From Vicugna pacos (taxonomy: Eukaryota; Chordata; Mammalia; Artiodactyla; Camelidae), in assembly GCF_048564905.1 (NCBI RefSeq), contig NC_133006.1:16514501-16578500 (forward strand): DNA of 64,000 nt, given 5' to 3'. The notes beneath the pieces were generated by a model. That model ran no database searches. It saw only the letters and a list, made by a program, of their open reading frames with translations, and was not told where the DNA came from. A program made the position numbers and the translations under genes. Each line of letters starts with the position of its first letter. The first letter of the stretch is position 1. Positions 1 to 13,000 of the stretch are shown here, piece by piece.

Positions 1-499
1 TCCCAAACATTCTGGAAAAAAGGACAAAGGGAAACATTTCAATTAAAAATAGATTGGGATGGATAGATAATACATCTCTAAATAGACAGAGGGCAAGTTG
101 TCCTCATAAACAAGTATTTCAGACAACTAAAGAGGTCCGGAGTTCTGTACAAGAGTTTTTTAAAAAGTGAAAAAAATGTTTTTGGTGGGGGAAGGGGAGA
201 AAAAGCATTGACTGCTCCAGGCTCAGGAAAGTAAATAGGTTGTGAAGTATACAAAGGAAAAAGAACATCTAGATTAGTGAGCTACTGCGATCCTCTTCCT
301 GTTGGACAGCAAGAAGCTCACTGACACATAAAACCTGAAGCTCTCAGACACGAAACCCTCCACTTACGTTTCCTATTCTAGCAGGCCAGCACTAGAAGCA
401 TCTTTCTTTCTAATTTCATATAATCAAGCACTGATTATTCCTATGCCCTGCTACTATAAAGAGATGGGAGTGAAGTATCACATAATGACACTCACATAC
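1..499 (-). other. Intron after ADCY10-like exon 11 (partial)
   Basis: Unique-looking AT-rich intronic sequence. I searched both strands for further cyclase or NTPase-domain exon sequence and saw none. Confidence 0.6.
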
Positions 500-685
500 A
501 TCTTCTATGGCCAAGATATTCATACATCTTCTCTGGGTTGGAGATGTTTTTCATCATTTTCTCTGGGAGCTTCTTGAAGTTATAAGCAGGTAGCATAGAT
601 CTTAGATATGTTACCTCATCACAGGACACCAAACCTGGATAAGCAGTTATCATTCTTGCCAAAAGGCTCACTTTCGGGCCAATAA
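500..685 (-). CDS. ADCY10P1: ADCY10-like coding exon 11, end of C2 domain (residues 408-469)
   Basis: It encodes VIGPKVSLLARM, then AYPGLVSCDEVTYLRSMLPA and YNFKKLPEKMMKN. ADCY10 has VIGQKVNLAARM. The catalytic Asn412 is Ser414 (codon AGC), while Arg416 is kept. The donor GTATGTGAG lies at 498-499; the next exon is outside the window. Confidence 0.85.
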
Positions 686-3600
686 CTGTATCAGGGAGAA
701 GTAAAGAAAAGGATGGAGAATTTTTGAACCAACTCCTCCACCTTCACCCCTCTAACAAGTCACAGAGCTAACAGTCCAATGTCCTATTCTACCTGTATAT
801 TCGTGTCTTGCTACTGCCCCAACCATGCCACAGAATACTGGTCCATTGGTGATACTGATGGAAACAAGCCTGGGGATCAGAAAAACAACAGTGAGTAAAT
901 ATGCACTCAGAAGCCTCTAAGTCAGACACTAGACGTGCCACTCTCTGGATCCAGAAGTCTAGTTTAGAGCTCAAAATGGAAAAGGCCAGAAGCTGCTGTC
1001 AGTCTGCATCACATGATGGGTACACAGTACTGAATATTAGGGAGATAGTCAAAAGGAGCAAAATGGTCCCTCCCACCTACAAAAGCCTAATCCTAATAAG
1101 TATAGAAAATTTCCATTTTCCTTAGCGCAACTATGATAAGATTGGTTGGAATTTTTCAAATGGCCTTTTTTTTTTCACTAGAAAACTATGGGGAAAGTGA
1201 ATAGATTTGAAAAGTTATTTCTAATGTCAACACTAAGTCAGAGATTTGTTTGCTTGCCATACTTATTCAAGATGAATAAAACCTGTGTCATACATTTACA
1301 CAATGCTTTAACATTTATAGAATACTTTAGTATATGCTACTAGTGTGAATATTTGTATCCTTCTTTTACACGTGAGGAAACTAAGGCCACAGAAGAGAAG
1401 TTACTAGCGTATAGCAGAGCTGGTAACGAAACCCAGGTCGTCTGTCCTCAAATCCTGTGTGGATATTCCCCCAAAGGAACAGCATATATTACTAAAGTGA
1501 TACCATTATAAAAAAAATAAATAAATAAAATTCAGTGATACCATTAAAAAGGCAGTAATACTGAAAAGGAACTTAGAGGCTTTCTGATTCAACTCCTTAT
1601 TTTATAGATAAAAAGAGCAGGAGGTCAGTTCAGTGTGAATTCCAGAAAAATTAGTAGGGCTGGGAAAGACCAAAAGCGAAAGCCAAGAAGGAGAGCATTA
1701 ACCAGCTGTGGTCCCTCCTATCTAGGTTACTGCCCCACAATTTGTTTTCCCATGCCGCCCCTCCCCACAGACGGGCAGCCTTCCTTCCACATACAGATAC
1801 ATTATTTTTATATTCATTTCCACATCTGCTTGTTCCTTCGCAATGTTCTTGAATCTTGCTATGCATATTGTGTCCCTCCCCTTCTCCTACCCCACTGGAT
1901 GGAAACTTGCATTCATTTCCCCTGGGTATCTGGTACACAGTTCTGTATCCAGTGATTCTTAACAGACTTTGTTTTCTGACTATCCTCAGCATGTTCCCTC
2001 TCTCCCCTTTGGGCAGATTCCAGATGCCCTCAACCCCTGCTACTTGCTACTGCCTCCTTCCTTGCCTGAAGAGCCCCCTGGGCCTGAGAAGTTCCTCTCT
2101 GCCCCACCTTCCTCCTCACTTGGTCTCAGCAAGATTCTCCCAGCAGAAGCTGAAGATGCTGAAGGAGCTCTCCAGGGCATGTGCACACTCATCTGGCTTC
2201 TTATCCCCAGGAAGTCCGAAAACACAGAGGAACATGTAGCCCTGAAATAGATGACAGAGAAAGAAAACGGAACTTGATCTGGGGAAGAAATATGGCTTGC
2301 GTCCACTGCACCAATTTCCCTTAGTGAACCCAGACTCCTTCCAGATTTCTTCCTAGCTGGTTTTCTGGTTAGGAATGTAGGGTTCTATAAGATTCATGAA
2401 ATGGGCACGCTAGGCCACAGCAACACGGACATTTTTTTAAAAAGAAGAAGAAATAAAATCTTAATTTAGCTATTTAAAGAACTGAAATTCAAAACATGAG
2501 AAAAACTGATGTCAAGAACTTTTCAAAAATTCAGTTTTTAGTGTCCAACTTAAGCTAACTCTATCTGCTTCTATTTTCTTCACCTAGAATGTCAAATATT
2601 ACAATACTGCTCTTTTTCAAGCTCCTAAATTTATGAGAAAGATTTGATTACATATACTTTACTAATAGAGCCATAAAAACATTCTTTATGCCTTCAGAAG
2701 GATTTTTTTTCAACAACGATAGATTTAAAAAGGATATGGAGAGTAACCCTTAGTTACCTTGAAAATTAAATTAACTAGAACATCTCTTTCCTTAACTATT
2801 ACTAGTTGAAGTTTTAATGTAATATAGCTTGCTACAAAATAAGCAGCCGAGGATCTGACTTATGCCTGTGTTATGTGAGAAATAAACTGGTGATACAAGA
2901 CTATTATTCCTCACTCACCTTTAATGCTGATGTGTCAAATTCCTTTGTACTTACTTTCTCAAACATAAAGATCCGGCTCAGCTGGCCACCCCCTTTCTCT
3001 ATCACTGTGGAGATGTATAAGGCAGCCTCCTGGATAAGATGACACAAATGCAACATCCATTCTGTCTTGCGGAGCTCTAGGCTGACCAAAACCGTAGTCA
3101 CGGTACGGAATTCAGATATATACTCCATAGGCTGCCCTTCATCAATCTACAAAGACACAGTGAGTTACCTTGTCTGTATCTTCAACTTTCACTATCATGC
3201 TTAGGCATTTAAATTCAATATTCCATGGTAAACATGAGAAAATAATTTATGGATGTTAGACAAAAAACTTAAAACTCAGGTTCAAGCAGTATGGAAGATA
3301 TACCAACCAGTACACTTGGAGTTAAAACTGTTTGACTTTAAAACTAATTCACTGATGAAATTTGCTATGCTTTTATATTTCCTTTCTAAGACTTAGTTTG
3401 GTATGTCCAATTCTCCTAGCCATTAAATCGCTCACTAAGGGATTCACATAGATTCAGATACATGTAATCAACACATATTTACCAAGCATATACTCTATAC
3501 CTGTTTATAGTGTACCAGCTTCTAGAGGGACAAACATAAACAAATATGGCTTCTGCTTTCTAGGACTGAGAAATCTAAACTTGTAAGACATGTCACTGTA

Positions 3601-6600
3601 GTAACTGATGCAGATGAGAAAATCTGCTGGTATTAAAATGGGCAGCAGGAGGTGAACTGGATCAGTACAAATGATCATCACATATAAATGTACATTCTTT
3701 ACACAAACACACAGTCTACACGATGACTCAAGAACTACAAAATAACCTTCTTCAGAAGGCTTTTCATTATGTGCTTCCTCAGGGTTTGCTCAAGTGCAGA
3801 GTCTGGATCCAACTCCAGGGCTGTTCTTAGAATGTCTGAGAAAAGGAAAACAAACAAAATGTCTCCATGCATGTGAAAAATTAATCTTTGAAATTTTGGT
3901 ATTGGATACAAAGGGCCAAGTAACTTACCAGCACTTGTCCGGTAATGTGGCAGGTAATCCAGGCACTTGTCAAAATGCTCATCGAAATCAAATGGGTCAC
4001 TGATCCGCATATCTCTTAACTACAGAAAGGAACTGCTCAATTCTGTGCCCACCCACCAACTGGATTACCTTTGGTTCCTTAACAGAGGGGCTGAGGATGC
4101 CAACTCCCTTGTTTATCTCTTATCTTTCCAGCCTTACTGTTCTGCCTCGTCTATCTTCCTGGGAGAATATTCCCTGCCTCCCTCTAAAATAGAGTTCCAA
4201 CATTTGTTGGTTTGGTCAGGCCATGTGTGAGTACCACCAGAGCACTTCCCCGGGTAGTAGGAAGGCCTCTGCAGGACGTTCAATGGATGTGAGCAGCCTC
4301 CTACCTTCACAGCTTCGTCCTCCCTCATGATTTCCACTTCAAACATGTACTGTTCACAGAGCTTCCAGCAGTTCCAGGACAAGACAATCTCATTTGCCTG
4401 AGCCAAACGCTGAGCTAACTGGACACCGTCCACATCCCGCCCAATCACCAAGAGGTACTGTCGCTGCTCGTCTCCAACAATAACCTGGGAAATCCGTCCT
4501 GCAGACAGACCTATCCAGGAAAAAGGAGACACGTGATGAACAGCCAAACTCAGTTGGAAAACTTTGCAAAGGGCGGGGTCTGGAATCCTCACATGGTTTT
4601 ATGCATCATGCCAATCTCGTTATTGCCATGAAGTATTAGGTGAGCGCAATCTCAAAAGTAACACCTTGCTCCAGATTTCTTTGTCTTAAACACACCTAGA
4701 GACAGACATTCAAATAAGCCTGAGTTGTATGAGGGAAGAAAAAAGAGATCTTAGGTGTCTGAGAGTTTTGTTTCTAAATTGTTCTTCTAAAGGACAGCTA
4801 GGTCCTGATGGCAGAGACCAAATGGTTATGCTCAGAAACTGCTGACCACACCAGTCCTCCTCACATGTAAGCAGCACTGAGACAGTAGACAATCACTATT
4901 TTACCAGGCATGGGCTCTGCCATACGCTTTTATTCTGCCTCCTGATTTTCTTGCCCTGGATTTCTTACTGCTAATAGGGCTGAAAAACTGGTTTGCTTGC
5001 CAGAAAAGAAATGCCTATAACCAAGAGAAGTCTGCCCTTAGGTAAGTCAGTCACCCAATCTACACTAAAAACAAGCGAAAAGTAGTTTTAAAAGAACGGC
5101 AGAGACATATACTTTTAGCCAAGACAGAATAACAGGTAGTAAATTTACCACAACACCTGGAACAATCATGGAACCGGGAAAAAAGACACGAAACAACAGA
5201 AACAACAGTTCTCAAGATACTGGCCATCAAGTAATTAAGGACAGTATACTTGAGAGATGAGAAACAAACGAGGTGAACCCTCTGATACCCCAGCTCACTG
5301 CCTAGAGAGTTTCCAGTACACAGCTTGGAGAGAAGAAACCCAGGTATAGCCTGGAGGGGTCCCCGAGTTGAGGAGACAGAACTAGGAATCTGAGGGGCCA
5401 AGGTGGTTAGAGTTTGTAGGGCACTGTGACTACTGGAGAGTAGACAGAGAGAACTCCAGAGAACTGGGTCTCCCTCGGTCTTTAGCTGAGTACTGATAAG
5501 TGAATCAATCTGAGGAAACAACTTGAGGCTACAGAAAGAACCACCTGAAAAGATTAGAGGGAACAATCTTTAATATCAGACAGGGCCGGGTATAGTTCCT
5601 ATTCCCACTAGCCAGAGTATCAAACTTAATAATTCACAGGACATTAGGTACAGTACCCGGAAGGGGTTTGACTCAGGAACAGGGCAAAACTAGCTCTGGA
5701 CTAAACACTGCTCTGGCCCCTCCAACAAAGTTTGAAAGTAAAACCTGAAAGTATCAAGTCAACTACATTCCAGAACTAAGTTCAAGAATATTTATAGAAA
5801 TATTTAAAAATTCAACACTCAACAAGGTTAAATTCTACAATGTCTGGCACCTACCAAAAATTACGAGGTGTGCAAAGAAAAGGGAAAATATGATTCACAA
5901 TTAGAAGAAAAATCAATCAGTCAAGCCCAGTGCAGAATAATACAAATGACAGAATTTGGAGATCAGGACATTAAAAAAGCTGTAACTATATTCTACATAT
6001 TCAAGAACCTAGAGAAAAGACTGAACAAGTAGGGACATGGAAGATATGGTATCTTCATATGGATGAAGACTATCAGGCTTGAGATGAAAAATACATTAGA
6101 TTGGATCAAAGGCAAATTAGACATTGCAAAAGAGAACATCTGTAAATTTGAAAACACAGCGATAGAAACCATCCAAAAATGAAACACAGGGAGAAAAAAG
6201 ACAAAAAAAAAAAAATAAACACAGCATCAGTGAGTTGGACAATTTCAAGCAGCCTAATATGTGTGTAGCTAGACAGAGGAGGAGGAAGAGAGAAAAAATT
6301 ATTTGAAGAAATAATGGCAGAATATTTTCTAAATTTTACAAAAACTAGAAGCCTATAGATCCAATAATCTCAATAGGTCCCAAGCATAAGAAAGATGAAG
6401 AAAACTGTACCAAGGCACATGATAATCAGATTGCCTAAAATTAGTGACAGAGAAAAAAATTTTGAAAACAGCTAGGGTGGAAAAGGGAGAGACATTATAT
6501 ACAAAGAAACAAAAATAAGGATTTCTTGTTGGAAACATTACAAGCTAGATGTCAGTAGAATGACAGCTTTAATATAAGAAGGGGTGGGGGAAGCCCCTGT

Positions 6601-7023
6601 CAATCTAGAATTCCATACCTAGTAGAGGTATCTTTCAAAAACGGGTGAATTTTTTCCAGACACACAAAAGCTGAACTAACACATCTCCAGCAAACCCACA
6701 TTATTAGAAATTTTAAAGAAAGTTCTTCAGACAGACAATGATAAATATTGGCAAGAGACTGGAACCTTCATACACTGCTGGTAGAAATGTAAAATAGTAC
6801 AACCACTTTGGAAGAAATATTAGCAATTTCTCTAAAAGTTAAATACGCATCTACTATATGACCCAGGCCTTTCATGTCTAGGTGTCTGCCCAAGAGAAAC
6901 ATATGGATATGTCCATACAAAGACTTGTACATGGATATTCATAACAGCTTTATTTGCAAGTCAAAACCTGAGAACCCAATTGCTGATCAAAAAGTGAATA
7001 AATAAATTATACTTACTATATAT

Positions 7024-7054
<31 letters not shown>

Positions 7055-10000
7055 CAATAGAATACTACTTAGCAATAAAAAGGAATGGACTACTGATACA
7101 CACTACAACATGGATGAATCTCAAATTATGCTGAATTAAAGTAGCCAAAAAGTACCTACTATATGATATCACTTATATAACATTCTTTAAAAATGCAAAA
7201 TAATCTCTAATGACAGAAAGGAGAGCTGTGGTTGCTTGGGGATGGGGAGGCGAAGGATGAGAGGGAGAGTTTATAAAGGGGCACAGGAAACTTTAGTGAG
7301 TGCTGAATGTTCATTATCTTGATTGTGGTGATGGTTTCAAAATTGTATAAATATGTCTATGTACAGTATCAGATATGAATTATCTATCAATAAAACAAAA
7401 ATCAGAAGAACTAAAAAAGGATGGTAGGACAGGATAGATGCCATATAACTCAGAATATGATTCTTCACTACTGACTAGTCCTCAAAATACAAATGAATAG
7501 CTGGAGTTTTGTGTCTAGAGCTAACCCTCCAATCCTGACTCTGCCACTGGTGAAACTTTCGCCTCTGTGTACAGCTTTTTTCCTATAGTATTGTATTATA
7601 TTTTTGATTATGTAATACAATGACATAGCTCAAAAACCAAACTACATAAAGAATATACATTAAAAAGTCTTGATTCCATCTATATACCTATCTACACTAT
7701 TTTCCCCTAATAGGTGACTTTTATTAGTTTCTTATATATCTCTCCAGTGTTTCTTTATACAAATATAAATAAGAAAAATTATTATTTTTCCTACTTGCAT
7801 AAAAGGTAGCATACTAAACACAGTGCTTTGCATCTTGCTTTTTCTCATCTATGTTTTGGAGATACTGTTATATCAGAACATCTTTTTTTTTTAAAGCTGT
7901 AGAGAATCTCAGTGAATAAACATATTATTGTTTATTTAACCAGTCTACTATAGATACTGTTTTCAACCTTTTATCACAATCTGTATTGCAATAAATAATC
8001 TTATATACATGATATTTAATGCACAGTCAGGTATACCCATAGGATAAATGTTCAGAAGTGGGATTGCTGGGCTGAAGAATAAATGCATTTGTAATCTGGG
8101 TAGAGATGACTGGATCACCCTCTACAGAAGTTACACCACTGCTGACTCCCATCAACACTGTGTAAGAAGGCTTATTCCTCGCAGCCTCACCGACAGTGCG
8201 TCCAGCATCTGAATTTTTCCATATTTGTAGGTAGGGAATGATCTCAATGTACTTTCAATTGGCATTTTTCTTATTACTAAGTTGACCGTTTTTTCACACA
8301 TTACAAGAGATGACTTCTTTGTTTATGTGCTATTTATTCATTCTTTTGCTCAGTTTTCTCCTAGAATGTTAGTCTTTTCTTAACTTCTAGGTGTTCTTTC
8401 TATAGAAAAATTTACCCTTTGTCTACATGATATGAGTCGCAAATATTTTTTTTCCAAGTTGTCATTTATCTTTAAAATTTTTAATGTTTCCTGCCCACCC
8501 CCCCCCAACTTATCACTCTTAATAGCTACTACCTATCTTTAACTGCAGGTCCTGCCCTTCTCTGGTGTGGCAGATGCCAAATTTCTCCTGTATCTCCAGA
8601 CTGCATTTTGCCACCAGGGTAATGATGTCACTCAGTTGATTCTGTTCCACTGTCCAGAGTGCAAGGAGCACATTCCCTGTAGACACACAAGACAGGCTGA
8701 CAGAGATCAAATATTTGAATTCACTTGCCATGGCAGAACCCTCAATAATGCAAAAGCTATCATGCAAGGTGTCACGCAAGGTTTCTCGCCCTATACATTA
8801 TGTTAGGTTAAAATACTGCCTTAATCCTCAAAAACCATTGAGCATATAAAAACATGACTAAGTAGAAGCTGAAATGTTCCTAAGGTTTAAAGCTATTTTT
8901 GGTAATTCTTTCCCCACCAGTATCCTAACAGAAGGGGCGGGGTACTAGCTAAGAGGCCCACAAAATATATGTTTACATTCAAGTTGAATTTTAAGATTTT
9001 AAGTGGTTTCATTAAGTTTAAATGAAAAGACAGGCCAGCTCTGTGGCACACAGCTGTAAATGATCACAAGAGTTCTCCAGATAGGAGACTCTTGACTCCT
9101 CTCCCTCTCCTATATGTAGCTTCTGTTATTAATGACCAAGCTTCTCATAAGTTTTCTCACGAATGCTTTAAAGGCACTTATTTTTCTGTCAATCTGAACA
9201 AACTGTAAAATACATGGGAGCTTAACATGGACAAGGCTTTTCCATTAGACTGGGAGACCCTTTGAGGCAGAGACTGTCTTCCTCATCTGTGTTTCCTCAG
9301 GGCCCAGCACTTAGAAAAATAATCAAACAATGCTGAATAAACATGCCAAATTCCACCTAAAATACAGTCTTCCTCACTTCAGGGTGCTTTAAATATTCAG
9401 AAAAACTGAGAAATACCTGTAATATTTAGGATATCCCCTCCAAAACAGAGCACATCTGAAATCAAGCAAGAGGGGAAAATGAATCAAAATCAGATATGCT
9501 GGATCATGGCAGAATCACATATGATGAAAAGAATGGCCTTCTGAGTTTCCCTTTGTATCTTTTCTGGTCAATTTGTTCATTCCAAGGTTCAGACTCCCTC
9601 TTCCTTTCCCCTAGCTTCTCCTCAGATATGTCTGTTCTTATACCCAACTTCTCTAAAAACAGAAGGAAAGCCCTCTTGGTATCTTCAAAGCCATCCCCCT
9701 ATTTGTGCTCTGGATCCTAGTCCCCCTCACCCTCTCAATAACTTCACTCCCTTCCTTATGTTCTTTCTGTGCCATCATTCCCATTAATATCTTTGTAAAA
9801 AAAAAAACACACAACAAAATTAACCCACCTATTCTTGACTCTGCCTTCTTCTCTAGCTATGAGCTCAATTTTTCTGTTATATTCCCAGCCAAAAGAAAAA
9901 AATTCTCAGTTTGTTCCAATCTGAACTTCCATCTCTACCACTTCACTAAAATTATCAAAACCACCCAAAGCATTCATCTTGCTATATTTAGTATTTTTCT

Positions 10001-13000
10001 GATATCACTGTATTTGACACCTTTTATTTTCAATCCACTAGGGCAGCGCTCTCCTTCTAGAGACACTATTGCCCTTTTGGCTTCAGGAACACCAAATAGC
10101 CTACCTGACTGACTGCTTCACAGTTGCTGTTGTAGGTTCTTTCTCCCTAATCATAATCACAATCTCCCCTTGGAGTTCTTTACAGTCCCCCCATGTGGAC
10201 TCAATCAGTTCTTAACTTTAAATAAAATCTTTATGCCATCAATTCACTTTTCATCTCTAAAGATCTATTCTCTAAGCTCAATCACAGCTAACTTCGTTGC
10301 CTCACTTGACTGACTTACTAACATCTCAAACTCAATATATTAAAAATAGAACCCTTGACTTTCTTCCTCAAAGCCTAGTCTTTCCCATCTCGGTATGTGA
10401 CATCACCTTCAATTCGGTTACATAAGCCAAAAAAGTTGACAATTGTTTTCCTCACCATTTCCCACGGAAATCCAATACATTAGAAAATCCTGTCTGTTGA
10501 ACTGCAAAATATATTTCAAGTCAGTTCATCTCCATACAGCTCCCTTCATTACCACACCTTGAGACTAATAGTTTCAGCCTTTACTGCACACTGAAATTGT
10601 CTGTAAGAAAAATCCTTAGTCCTGGGCTTACCCCAAGATATTGATTTAACTGATATGGGGTGAAGTCTAGACATCAGGAGTTTTAACAGCCTCCTAAGTG
10701 GTTATCTAACGTGCTGCCAAAGTAGAGAACCACTAACCTCATCTAAATCTCTAACTTCTCTCCACAATTATTCCAATTGCCTCTTCCAGCGTCCAGTTTT
10801 ACCATCTACCTTCCATCAGTTCCCTATAAAACAATCTCCATGAGGGCAGGTACCATGTCTGACTTTCCTGTGTATTTCTAGTACCCAGCAGTTCCTGGTA
10901 TTATAAATACATGCATGATACATAGTTTCTATCTCCAGGAGACAGCTAAAATGAGCTTTAAAAATGTAAATCAGATCACATCACTCCCCTGCTAGAGTCT
11001 TTCAACAGTTTCCCTTCATACAAAAATAAATAATCCAAACTTCTATGTTCTATGGAGCTTGATGCTCTCCAGTCTCACCTCAAGCCACTCTTCTCCCTGC
11101 TAACTATGCTCTAACCACACTGGCCTTTTCAGTTCCTAGAACATGCCAAGCCTTCTCCACCTCAGAACCTTTTTACTTGGCATTCTTCTGCCTGAAATGC
11201 TCTACCCTTAGCTCCACACACAGCGTTCCTCACATCCGTTATGTCTCAGCTTACACAGCACCTTCTCAGAGATGTCTCCTGTGACCACCCTAATACAGAA
11301 ACTCTTTCACCCTACAATTCTTTTCTTTTTTCCCACAACACCTTATTTATTTCCTTTGTAGACTACATACTCTGAAATTATCTTGTTTACTATCTTCCTT
11401 CCTTGGAACCTACAAGAGGGCAGGTACTGTGTCTTGTTTTCCCATGTATTTCTAGTACTCAGCAACTCCGTTATAATACATACATGATACATAATTTCTA
11501 TCTCCCCCTTTCCCCTAAACTTGATGACATCCATTGAAAGACCTCAGGCAGAATCCTCAGTGGTAAGGGATTAGTCAAACAGCCACTTTATGTGGCTTAA
11601 GGAGAGGCCACAAGGTAATTATTCTGGTGAATCTCAGAATGATGGAGTAACTATGGGACACTGTCAGTAAAGGAAGGGAATGTACATACATTAGTACTAA
11701 AGGGTGCAGAGCCAGTATAATTTGTTAGGTAGACCTAACTAGACTGAAAACGCCTCAAAAGTAGGTTTCTGTACCTCCTGCACCTATTACGGTGTATGTC
11801 ATAGTAGGTACTCAAAACAAGTTTACTGCACAAATAAGTTTTTCTCCTAGATTAGGCAAATATCCACAAGCTTAATACATGGCAGAAAATAAAACACTCA
11901 CTCCTACTTCACAGGATCAAAATGCAGTAACCAAATGGGAAGGTATGAATTGACACAACAATGTAAACTGACTTATACCTCAATAAAATAAAATTAAAAA
12001 AAAAATGAGGTGTGTTGTAAATTATACCTGATATACACACATGAAGCACATTGTATTTTTGTTAAAAGAGACAGCCTTAGGAATACTTCATTTCAAAATA
12101 AAATACAAACATGCAGAGTTAAAATTAAAATTAGCATTTCCCCTCCTCTTTCTGAACACTGGGTCAATAGGATGTGAGATTGGGTAGAATGGCAGGTATA
12201 TGGAAAGATCTAGCTTGTCAGTGGCAACCTTAAGAAATAAAAGATGAGTGACACTAAAGGAATGACCTTCAGTATCCGTTTTAAGCACCTCAGGCCTGTT
12301 TCTGTTACAAACCCTCAGAAGCCCAGCACCACACTTCCTTGTTCCCGTACAAGGGTCACTCACGCTCCACGATGTCACTAATGTAATAACTGAAGATGTG
12401 GGCCAGTTTGTCCATGTCATGTTCCGACTTGCAGCTCAGGCTGAATCTGTCCATTAATGCTGTAAACCCTGACCAACAAAGCAAAAATTACTGTTAGCTG
12501 CAAATCCCAAACTTTTAGGCCTTAATCTCGCATTGGAACAGTGTAAAGAAAGCAGATCTCTTTAATATGAGTAATTTCACAATTCTTCTTCTTCATTTTT
12601 GAGTAATTTCTCTACTCTTTAATATGGTGTTACTTAGCAAGTACTCAGGGCCAGGCTGGTTGCTGCTGCCTCTAGGAGTCCAGAGGGCCAGCCTTCCCAT
12701 GTTTCCAGGAGCTGCAGATGGTGAAGATTCACCCACAAGAGCCTTTTCCATCGGAATGCAGCTACTGCTTTCCCGCCACACCCTCTTAAGACTCTCTGAC
12801 CAAGAGAAAGGATTTCCCCAGATATGAAGAGCAGAAAAACCAGTAACAAGATTAAAGCTTCATGGAGAACTCATATGGTAAGCTCCTCGAGGACAGGCAC
12901 CTGAATCACTCATTTTCATATTCATGACATAAACTCCCTAAGTATTTGTTAAATGAACGACCCTCCTAGTAGCTGCCAGGTCTCTTAACACCTAGCACAA

